Shown one piece after another: positions 23,501 to 31,104 of a DNA stretch of 64,000 nucleotides. The notes under the pieces are model-generated. The model searched no databases. It was not told the origin of the DNA and saw only the letters and a program-made list of their open reading frames with translations. Position 1 is the first letter of the stretch; each line of letters starts with the position of its first letter. The stretch is from contig NC_135369.1 of assembly GCF_049243985.1 (NCBI RefSeq), positions 26,334,765 to 26,398,764 of the forward strand, read 5' to 3'. The stretch is from Paroedura picta (taxonomy: Eukaryota; Chordata; Lepidosauria; Squamata; Gekkonidae). Position numbers and translations under genes: made by a program.

Positions 23501-25159
23501 GAAGCAGCAATGCTTTTCTGCCATGGTATCAGTTGTGGGGAGTAAAAGGGATGGGCTCCAGGAATGACTGCTTCTATGTGCTTTTGCTTGGCAGCTCCTC
23601 CTTGGTGAGCCGCACACTGTGTGATGCCCATGCCAAGGGCCGTGCCTTCCAAGTGGTGGTGGTGGACAGTCGGCCACGGCTAGAGGGCCGGGAAACGCTA
23701 CGCCAGCTGGTGAAGCAGGGTGTCCGCTGCAGCTATGTGCTTATCAATGCCATCTCCTATGTGTTGCCTGAGGTGGGTGCTTGGTGGAAAGACGCAGGGA
23801 TTCAGGACTGGGAGGGGATGTAGGCAAAGGAGCCGAGAAGGGGCCATGGCTAATGAGGGTCAGATTATTTGCTTTGCACGTAGTGGGTCCCTGTTTAAAT
23901 CCCAGCCACCTCCAATTGAAAGGCTCAGGTTGTAGATCATGGGAAAGACCTCTGACTGAGACCCTGGGGAACTGCTGCCAGTCTGAGTAGAGAATATTAC
24001 TTTTGATAGGCCAAATTTCACTGAGGCTTATAAGCCAAATCTAGTAGTTTAATGGGATTTAAGTAGGGGAAGAGAGGCAGCTGCCCACCTGCCTTTGACA
24101 TGGCAGCCTTTAGGGAAAGGCAAAGCTGTTTGGATGGGATTTCTCAAAGGTTAATCTGAAAAGGAATGAACAGTCCAGTTTTTCCACTCTGACAGGTTTC
24201 CAAGGTGCTGCTGGGAGCCCATGCACTATTGGCCAATGGCTCTGTGATGTCACGGATGGGCACATCGCAAATAGCCCTGATTTCCAAGGCTCATAATGTG
24301 CCAGTGCTAGTCTGCTGTGAGACTTACAAGTTCTGTGACCGAGTCCAGACCGACTCCTTTGTCTCCAATGAACTAGGTATGTTGTTACAAAGGGGCTGAC
24401 CAGCAAGGGTGGGAGATCTGCTTTTATCTTGCTGAATTTCTGCCCTGATGTAGCTTCAGTAATGCCAGATGGTCACAGTTACCTTTGCAAGAATCCTGTG
24501 CTGGGGCAGGGGTAAGAACAGCTAAAAAGCCCTCAAGGCCAAGCAGGGAATCAAACAACTTGGGGAACAACTTGGCTGGCAGCCAGCCAGAGGATATGGT
24601 TGTTACTGCTTTCTACCATCTCCAAGGGTTGGTCCTGCCAAATGCGCAGTCCACATTGTCTGTGGTTAGCGGCAACAAATTACCATTGGTGGGCACTCCA
24701 GATGTGTGGGAGAAAGGTGTCAGAGGTGGGACTAAGCCAGTTCTAGTCTTCCCATTTGGGATTTGATTCTGTTCCCTGAGGGGAAGAGATGAGTTTGGAA
24801 CAGATTTCTAGTTAGAAGCAGGTGTCAGTTTCTGGAAGGGGGAAAGAAGGGGCTTGCTCCTCCACAGAACCCCGGCATCCCTGCCTGGCTGTGCTTTTGT
24901 TGCGGGGAGATAGCCTCAGCCCACCTGCTTGTTTCCCTATTGGACGTATGTCTTCACAGATGACCCTGACGACTTGATAGTGCCGCAACGAGGGAAGATC
25001 CCGCTGGCCAACTGGCAAGAGAGCAAGTCCCTGCGCCTCCTAAATCTGGTCTACGACGTGACCCCCATGGAACTAGTGGATCTGGTGATCACAGACTTGG
25101 GGATGATCCCTTGCACCTCTGTTCCAGTTGTGCTGCGTGTCAAGAACGTGGAGCAGTAA
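17528..25159 (+). CDS. EIF2B4: Translation initiation factor eIF2B subunit delta
   Basis: Twelve exons: 17528-17596, 17682-17880, 18043-18228, 18335-18417, 18971-19062, 19888-20002, 20081-20157, 20264-20366, 22523-22650, 23595-23772, 24196-24376 and 24960-25159. All phases join, giving 536 residues (human 523). The start is [10 protein letters not shown]. Residues about 24-150 are a lysine- and glutamine-rich charged tail ([16 protein letters not shown], then a run of six Gln; [20 protein letters not shown]). The eIF2B alpha/beta/delta fold follows from about residue 190, with [67 protein letters not shown] and FVSNELDDPDD. It is part of the cytosolic decamer that exchanges GDP for GTP on eIF2 and senses eIF2-alpha phosphorylation. 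The Gln run and charged tail vary between species; the core is well conserved. Confidence 0.97.
18530..18715 (-). repeat. Old tRNA-derived SINE in EIF2B4 intron 4
   Basis: In plus orientation it shows ACAACAACCCTGTGAGGTAG, GACTGGACCAAGGTAACCCGG and GATTTGAACCTGGATCTTCC. This is the reverse complement of a tRNA-SINE with box B GGTTCAAATCCCC. The same arrangement is at 35934-36135. Confidence 0.65.
19453..19765. repeat. LINE 3' ends in EIF2B4 intron 5
   Basis: A (TTTA)n microsatellite at 19463-19490 is followed by ACCTGAGGCTCAGGGTGG, a common squamate LINE/SINE tail in reverse. From about 19640 a CR1-like 3' end runs forward (GGTTCAACTAGATGACC ... TTATTCTAGGATTCT). Confidence 0.55.
20805..21065 (-). 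repeat. tRNA-derived SINE in EIF2B4 intron 8
   Basis: A nearly full-length reverse copy of the family at 1024-1285: tail GAAGAAGAGTTGG, AAAGCGGCTTACAATC, then the head near 21060. A second, forward copy lies 360 bases downstream. Confidence 0.8.
21170..22160 (-). repeat. L2-like LINE 3' remnant interrupted by a SINE
   Basis: 21170-21420 (ACCTGCTCAAGGTGGCTTGC, ATTAAAACA repeats) and 21710-22070 (GGAAGGCATTCAAAATGTGG, GAAGAAGCCCTGTCTCC, CCTGGTCCTAAATCATTTAG) resemble the reversed 3' region of L2-type LINEs common in squamates. The two parts flank the SINE at 21426-21705, suggesting the SINE landed inside the LINE. Family naming is tentative. Confidence 0.5.
21426..21705 (+). repeat. Full-length tRNA-derived SINE
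   Basis: Head AGAGAGCCAGTTTGGTGTAG with box A TGGTGTAGTGGTTAGGAG, box B GGGTTTGATTC, body CTGTTGTGGGGAGAGG and TGTAAGCCGCTTTGAG, ending AGAACCAACTCTTCTTCTTC. It is the best copy of this family in the window. Confidence 0.88.
22795..23110 (-). repeat. LINE-like 3' remnant in EIF2B4 intron 9
   Basis: ATAAAAACAAAGCATTAAAA and GAGGAAAAGCATTCCATAAA resemble the reversed L2-like LINE 3' region also present at 21710. It is heavily diverged. Confidence 0.4.
23335..23426. mobile_element. Palindromic hAT MITE, one end truncated
   Basis: CTACAATTCCCATGAGCC and GGGAATTGTAGTCCATGAAC form the fold-back core, and the right end AACTACCCCTG is a hAT-type terminus. The left terminus is missing. Confidence 0.75.
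23866..24030 (+). repeat. tRNA-Ala-type SINE fragment in EIF2B4 intron 10
   Basis: TTTAAATCCCAGCCACCTCC (degraded box B) followed by GGGAAAGACCTCTGACTGAG and TGCCAGTCTGAGTAGA matches the family at 1-160 and 25310. Confidence 0.7.
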
Positions 25160-25181
25160 TGTGGAAGGGGAGGGGGGAGCA

Positions 25182-25187
25182 AATAAA
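25182..25187 (+). terminator. EIF2B4 poly(A) signal (AATAAA)
   Basis: AATAAA begins 22 bases after the stop codon, with GT-rich sequence downstream (TGTGCCTGTGCTGTGTGTGC). The 3' UTR would be only about 40 bases. Confidence 0.8.
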
Positions 25188-25309
25188 CCTTTTGTGCCCT
25201 GCTCTGTGCCTGTGCTGTGTGTGCTCCTGAACTCAGACGTGGTTCCAACCAAGCGGTGTCCCCGTAGCATCCTTTCCCCATTCCACTGCAGAACTGGCCT
25301 GCTGGGGCT

Positions 25310-25495
25310 AAGTGGTAGAGCATCTGCTTGGCATGCAGGCAGTCCCAGGTTCAATCTCCAGTTTAGACATTCTTGTGATGTAAAAGACATCAACCAGAGG
25401 CCCTGAAGAGCTGCTTCCCATCTGAGTAGACAATCCTGGCTTTGATGAACTAATGGTCTAATTCAGTATATGGCAGCTCCATGTTCCCATGTAAG
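25310..25495 (+). repeat. tRNA-Ala-derived SINE
   Basis: The head AAGTGGTAGAGCATCTGC, TTGGCATGCAG and GGTTCAATC correspond to box A, the anticodon arm and box B of tRNA-Ala. The SINE body follows (CAGAGGCCCTGAAGAGC, TGAGTAGACAATCCTGGC), ending near GGCAGCTCCATGTTCC. Confidence 0.82.
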
Positions 25496-25879
25496 AACCA
25501 CCCAGGTGCTTTTGTGAGAACAACCCTACCTGTATTTGTAGAACCATACGCAGAGGCCATCAATATGGGGGGACAGCTCAGGCCAAGAAGCTACGAAGCC
25601 ATATGCGTGAGTACCTGTAAGCAGGTGCAGAGTGCCTTTCCCTCACTCCTAAATATAGGTAGGCAGGGACCCAGGTCTTTGTTTTGAAGTTAACTACAGT
25701 TTTGCAGGGCTTTGAATGTGTTTTGCCCTTTCCAGTCCAGAATGGCCTTTGTTCTGATTTCAAGGGATCAGTGCTTGTTTGTCTTTCTACCTCTCCTTCC
25801 ACTCACACCTTCTCCACACAATTTCTGGCTTTGGTGTTCTTTGGTAGTCTGGCCCCTCTATAGGCACCTCCAGTGCAGC

Positions 25880-26250
25880 TCACTGAGGACTCACTCAGTT
25901 AAACCCATTATTGCAAGTTTGAGTTCAGAGGCAGTCAGCCTCTGAATCCTAGTGCCAGGAGGGAACTTGAGAGGAAGGTACCTCTGTACCCTGTTGTGGC
26001 TCTCCAGGGGAACAGGGTGGCTACTGTGAGAGACAGGATGCTGGACTAGATGGACCACAGGTCTGATCCTGCAAGGCTCTTCTGATGTCTTAGCCAAGGT
26101 TTATTTATGTTTATACTTATATAACCGCCCCCTCAGCAAGCCAGCTCAGGGTGGTTTACAATATATATAGAACATAAAAGCGATAAAAACAAAAAAAAAC
26201 CAATAAAGTGCCGTTCAATTCTATCATAATCTATGAGCCTTGCCTTCAGT
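25880..26250 (+). repeat. CR1-like 3' end followed by a second LINE tail
   Basis: 26010-26095 contains GGACTAGATGGACCACAGG and TGATCCTGCAAGGCTCTTCT, the usual squamate CR1 3' end. 26101-26200 (ATAACCGCCCCCTCAGC, GCTCAGGGTGGTTTACA) is another LINE-type tail in reverse. Nothing coding is seen. Confidence 0.6.
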
Positions 26251-26258
26251 GCTTATTC

Positions 26259-26532
26259 CAGCTTTTCTCAACCTTTTTACCATCAAGAAACCCTCTGAAG
26301 CACCCAGAAGTGGTGCAATCATGCAGAATATGTTTGGGAAGCATAGCTGTTTCCATACCCACCTGAGGGCCCTCCAGGCCCATCATTGGCCATTGGGGGG
26401 GGGGGGGTTTGTAGGTCAACATATGGTCATATAACCTAACAAATTTTAAAAATATATACGTTAATTAACTCCCACCCATTTGGGAAATCCCTCCAGGGCC
26501 ATCAAGAAGCCTCAGAGTTTTAAGAAACCCTG
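26259..26532. mobile_element. Short hAT MITE
   Basis: Perfect 8-bp target duplications GCTTATTC lie at 26251-26258 and 26533-26540. The ends are CAGCTTTTCTCAACC and, reversed, CAGGGTTTCTTAAAA. The interior holds a G-run and AT-rich sequence and has no coding capacity. The ends are related to the elements at 6237 and 32835. Confidence 0.85.
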
Positions 26533-26540
26533 GCTTATTC

Positions 26541-27210
26541 CATTCCAGGAGGAGGGCTCTTGCAGGAGAGGGTCAACTTGATGTTATTCTCTCCTGTGAT
26601 CTGGTAGAAATCTTCACCATATAGATAAGTAACCCAGTGTCAACTGTATCGGCTGTGCAAGTTATAAGAAGTCAGGTTCATTTATGGGGGGAGGATTGTC
26701 TTTGAGAGGTATGGCTAATATGGTAGGTCAATAGGATCCTGTGGACCCCAGAAAGTAAGGGTACAGCACATTCTGGCATATTCCTGTGCTGCAGAGCAGA
26801 CAGTGCCCCATTTATTACTTTAATGTTTCACTTTTCTCCCCAGTGAGAAACCAAAGAACTTGTATTGTTGTCCACACTTGCACTTAATCCTCATGCCAAC
26901 CCTATGAAGGTTAAAATAAGAGTGTAATGAAGGTCACCAAGCAAGCATCCATGTCAGAGCAGGAATTTAAACTTGGGTCTCCCAGAACCTGCCCTACATC
27001 ACTCTGGCTCTAAGTGTCCCAAAGGAAACAATCTCTCCTCTAAGCCTATACCTTGGTCCTTTGAATGCAGACAGTGCGGTGCCTTGCAGCAGTTGAGGGG
27101 CTAATATTGTACAGGTTGATCATGGTGTGGAGTTTGCCCAGGAGCTGGGATATGGAAGGGTTTCATCTTGGGAAAATACTTCTTTACACAATGAGTGATT
27201 AAAATGTGGA
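26541..27210. other. Intergenic DNA, old repeat traces only
   Basis: About 26880-27005 looks like a degraded reverse SINE (CAACCCTATGAAGG ... ACTTGGGTCTCCCAGAACC). No gene signal is seen. Confidence 0.4.
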
Positions 27211-28122
27211 AAGATTCAGGTGGGTAGCCATATTGGTCTGAAGTAACTGAACAAAGTTTGAGTCTAGTGGCACCTTTAAGACCAATAAAGTTTTGTTCAA
27301 GGTGTAAGATAAAGTATCTACCTGATGAAATAAAGAAACAGTTTAACAAAGCCAGAATGATGCCCAAAGAAAACCTCTTGTAAGACAGGCCCCAAAGAGA
27401 CAATAACAGGACATGACTAGTGGTCACATACAATTCTCAACTCAAAACAGTTCATCGCATCATCAGTGACTTAGAACCTCTACTTGATAATGACAGTTGT
27501 ATTTCACAAGTACTGGAGGCAAACCTTTTCTTGCACATAGACAGGTCCCCCCTCCCAGTCTCAAATAACTCCTCACTTGCAATAATACATCTAATTTGAA
27601 CATGGCCAACCCAATCACTGGACCTAAAAACATCAACTACATTGCCTCAGGCTTATTCACATATACATTTTCTAACTCTGAATATGTCATTAAATTTTAA
27701 TAATGCCCTTCTGTTTTCTACATGAGGCAAAGAAGTCAAACTCTCCACCAAAGACTAGACACAAATCTGACATCAAGAATCACAAGACTGAGAAACCTGT
27801 AGGAAAACACCTCAGCCTTCTTGGACATTCCATGGGCGACTTCAAAGTAGCTGTTTTATTTCAAAGGAACTTCCAAGAACTATCTGAAAAGGGAAACGGC
27901 TGAGTTGTTACTACACTCAAAACAACAAAAAAACCAAGACTGAACAGGGATATCAGTTACTTATCTCACTGTGTATGTTAATCTCATTCAGCCTTCACAC
28001 CTGCATTTTGACATGGTTCCTTCACTGTGTTCACTCTGTTTCACTAGGATAGATTCAAATGAGTGTCCGTGTTGGTCTGAAGTAGCACAATAAAATGGGA
28101 GTCCAGTAGCACCTTTAAGATT
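27211..28122 (+). mobile_element. Penelope-like element remnant between two inverted terminal repeats
   Basis: 27211-27309 and 28047-28121 are inverted copies of the terminal repeat (GGTGGGTAGCCATATTGGTC; GGCACCTTTAAGACCAATAA). Between them, plus-strand 27703-27990 encodes text resembling the end of the GIY-YIG endonuclease region of Penelope-like elements (RHKSDIKNHKTEKPVGKHL, SLLGHSMGDFKVAVL). A related stretch is at 63168. It is a broken, old fossil; the family call rests on motif memory and is moderate. Confidence 0.5.
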
Positions 28123-28164
28123 CTGATTTTACTCTGTTTCACTATATCTGGTCTTGAAGCAAAC

Positions 28165-28230
28165 GCTAGCAGGGGTTCATGGGAATTGTAGTCCATGAAC
28201 ATTTGGAGGACCACAGGTTGACTACCCTTT
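28165..28230. mobile_element. Half of a palindromic hAT MITE
   Basis: GGGAATTGTAGTCCATGAAC and CCACAGGTTGACTACCC match the right half of the element at 40654-40781. Confidence 0.75.
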
Positions 28231-28399
28231 CTGGACTCAACTGTTGTTCTTAGTTTAGTGCTGTTATCGTCATAGCAACACTATTCTAAGCTGATGTCCA
28301 GACGAGGGCAGAATGGAAATCATCATCACCACTATAATTGTTGTTGTTGTCATTATGATTAAATACATACTCTTCACATCACAACACTCCATGTCAGCC

Positions 28400-28800
28400 G
28401 CAGGCGCCCAGGTTTCTGCCTCTCGAGACGCTCCCGCAGCGCGAAATTTCCGTAAGGGCGCGTCACGTGCAGAGGGCCGGCGCGTGCCCGAAAGCCGTTG
28501 AGTCGCTGACGTCATCGGTACGAGCCCTAGCCGGCGCCATCTTGATTGCTCCGCCACCTCTCCTGCCGACCGGTTTCTGTGAAGAAAAGGCGGTTCGAGG
28601 TGAGAGTGGCGAGAGGTCGGCTGATCGCCTCGTCGGTTTTTTTTTCCATTTTCACGGCAGGTTGGGAGAGGTTGTCGGTGTTGCTTCAGGCCGCGGCACC
28701 CTGCGTGGCCCCTGCAGAAGCCCAGCCCCCAGCTGGGAGAGGGCTTCTTGCAGGCTGATTGAATCTCTGCGACTGGCCCGGCCGGCGGCGTCTGCTGTCC
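28400..28800 (+). promoter_or_regulatory. GTF3C2 CpG-island promoter with CRE and YY1-type site
   Basis: The CpG-rich segment holds a perfect palindromic CRE, TGACGTCA, at 28507-28514 and a YY1-type CGCCATCTTG at 28535-28544. This spacing is typical of TATA-less housekeeping promoters. A likely non-coding first exon ends at 28599 (GTTCGAG before GTGAGAG). Confidence 0.7.
28540..28599 (+). other. GTF3C2: GTF3C2 non-coding exon 1 (inferred)
   Basis: The exon is inferred from the YY1-type site marking a probable transcription start and from a good donor at 28600 (GAG before GTGAGAG). The next exon opens with an acceptor at 31046. The 5' boundary is a guess; transcript data would fix it. Confidence 0.45.
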
Positions 28801-29310
28801 AGGTTACACACGCGCCAGTCGCATCCCGAAGACCTCTCTCGCCTTTTCATTACAGCTTTTCTCTGAGGAGCGCATCGAATATAGCTCTACCCGCCCATTT
28901 TATTATTGCAAGTGCCCTGTGAGGTAGGTTAGGTGGAGAGGGAGGGAATGGCTCTGGATGCCTAAAGAATGGGGTTGATCTAGCAGCCGGACATTCTAAA
29001 GATTATCCCATCATGCCATAGCAATCGTTGTAATGCGGGGGGGAGGGGGATTAACACTAGTGCACACACCTTTGGTGGTGTTTGTTTAAAATGGCACATC
29101 CAACCAGAAGCTGTGGGCTTGGGTTGGAATGAGACCGTTCCAGGTACTACTGCGGACATATTGTGGGAGAGATGGCAGGCTCTATATATCTCCAGAAACG
29201 TAAGGAGAGTTTCTTTTCACCAAATACTTTTTAATCCCCATACAGAGTGGTTAGTTATAACTTCATTTATGTGAAGTGCTTTGGACTGAAAGCACTATAT
29301 TAAGTGGCAA
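28800..29310. other. GTF3C2 intron 1, part without recognised content
   Basis: Apart from a possible short SINE tail near 28905-28950 (AAGTGCCCTGTGAGGTAGG), nothing is recognised between the promoter and the repeat cluster that begins at 29311. Confidence 0.4.
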
Positions 29311-29444
29311 TCTGAGGAAGAGTGCTTGCACTCGAAAGCTCACACCTTGAATAAATCTTTGTTGGTCTTAAGGATGCCACTGGACTCTGATTTTGTTTTG
29401 TTGTGCTGCTTCAGACCAACACGGCTACCCACTTGAATCTATAT
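29311..29444 (+). repeat. Penelope-type terminal repeat, solo, with hammerhead-like core
   Basis: The repeat runs TCTGAGGAAGAGTGCTTGCA, then CTCGAAAGCTC, AATAAATCTTTGTTGGTC, and ends ACGGCTACCCACTTGAATCT. The order CTGAGGA, a perfect GAGTGC/GCACTC hairpin, then GAAA matches the conserved core layout of a hammerhead ribozyme. It is a solo copy in GTF3C2 intron 1. Confidence 0.6.
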
Positions 29445-29632
29445 CTTTATTAATTGTCAGATAACTAAATACATACCTCAGCTCTTACTTTTTGACTGGA
29501 GTTTAGCTGGAAGCACTTTTATGAAGTCTCAGCTCTGCCAAGGTGTTTTTGCATGGCCTTAGTCAAGCCACTATGAGCCATGAGTTTGCTGACATCTACC
29601 ATGTGGGATAATAATATTGACATACTCTAAAT

Positions 29633-29943
29633 CAGTGGTTCTCAACCTGGGGGTTGGGACCCCTTTGGGGGTTGAATGACTCACAGGGCTTGTGGCAGGC
29701 CAAGCAGCTTGGCCGGGGGGGGGGGGGGTGCTGCAACTGTTACAGCTCCTGAAGGTGCCCATCAATTTATATACAATTTATAACCAATTTATATACAATC
29801 AAGAACAATGGATCTTCACACCATTGGTCAGTTTTGGTTTAATTTCTGTGAAAGAACACTTGCATAATTTTATGGTTGGGGGTCACCACAACATGAGGAA
29901 ATGTATTAAAGGGTCTCAGCATTAGGAAGGTTGAGAACCACTG
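29633..29943 (-). mobile_element. SPIN-type hAT transposon, non-autonomous
   Basis: Both ends carry the SPIN-type inverted terminus (CAGTGGTTCTCAACCTGG; reversed CAGTGGTTCTCAACCTTCC). The subterminal parts match the SPIN consensus as I recall it: GGGACCCCTTTGGGGGTTGA, and TTTTATGGTTGGGGGTCACC with ACATGAGGAAATGTATTAAA. The flanking octamers CTCTAAAT and CTGTACAT match at six of eight bases, as for a decayed target duplication. The interior is short and non-coding. Confidence 0.85.
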
Positions 29944-30344
29944 CTGTACATGAAAGTAATAGTGTTGCTGAACTAATGCATCACTGTTGTATAGAGTTAG
30001 CATTGTTCATTCTCTAGAACATTTAATTTGCAAAATTCTGGGGGAGGTTCTTTAAACCCACGACCTACGGCTGTGTGAAGAAAGAATAACTATGCCACTT
30101 TTACAGAGAGGGAACTACAAAGGTAGGACATACCTAGAACTATTCTGTCTGTTGGCTAAATCCTCTTAATAACTGCTAATGACACAGTGGTAAAGGAGAC
30201 AGCAGTAACATGTAGTCTAAACCCGTACTAATCTCCCTCTGAATTAATCTGTACTGCTAATACTGCAGCATTCATCTGAGGAAGCAAAACAAAGATGACC
30301 TGCTGTAAAAGTGCCTTCTCAATTCAAGATATTGGTGAACCAAT

Positions 30345-30558
30345 ATCTTGTTCAAAGACTCAACATGGGGTGGTTTGCCAACGCCTTCCCCAGTCATTAC
30401 CGTTTACCCCTAGCAAGCGGTGTACTCATTTTACCGACCTTGGAAGGATAGAAGGCTGAGTTAACCTTGAGCCGACTGCTGGGATTGAACTCCTAGCCTC
30501 ATGGGCAGAGCTTTCAGACTGCATGTCTGCTGCCTTACCACTCTGCGCCACAAGAGGC
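30345..30558 (-). repeat. tRNA-derived SINE (GCCTCTTGTGGCGCAG type), reverse
   Basis: A reverse copy running from TGGGGTGGTTTGCC to the head CTCTGCGCCACAAGAGGC, including the tRNA-like parts CTGGGATTGAACTCC and TGCTGCCTTACCACTCTG. It lies in GTF3C2 intron 1. Confidence 0.85.
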
Positions 30559-30639
30559 TGTTTATTTCTTACATGGTAGAAAAGTGGGTTTCTTACCCCC
30601 TTTGTTATCTGCATTGTTCTTAGATTTCTACTCTAAATT

Positions 30640-30926
30640 AGCGATCCCCAACCTGTGGGCCATGGACTACGTGTGGTCCTTCGACTAATTGGAGGTGGGC
30701 CCCGAAGGACGCCTTCTCTCCCCCCCCCCCGGCCCTTTACAACACACTTCATTGTTGTGGTGTGTCTGTATCTTATTTTGAAGGGATGTTTAAACATTAC
30801 CATAGCGATCAGAGCAGTGGTTGAGAGTAAAGGAGTAAACTACCCCCCCCCCCGGCCTCAGTAAAAGGTGTTGAGTGGTCCCCGGTGAGTGGTCCCCAGT
30901 GATAAAAAGGTTGGGGACCGCTGCTC
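30640..30926. mobile_element. Probable hAT-type MITE
   Basis: The segment is bounded by GCGATCCCCAACCTGTGG and GGTTGGGGACCGCTG, which are imperfect inverted repeats. The interior has two C-runs (30720-30730, 30844-30853) and no coding capacity. The ends resemble those of hAT MITEs, but I see no clear target duplication. Confidence 0.55.
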
Positions 30927-31104
30927 TAAATGTCTTGTCCGGTCCAACTGAACAGCCATTATTTTCAGTGTTTTCTGACTTAATTTCAAGTGATACTGGT
31001 CTTCCAATGGTTTTCCTAGTTTGTACACTCCATCTCTTTCTTGCAGGCAGAGCCTAGAACGCAATGGGAGGAATAGCACCTGCCTGAACAGCTGTGGCGT
31101 CTTC

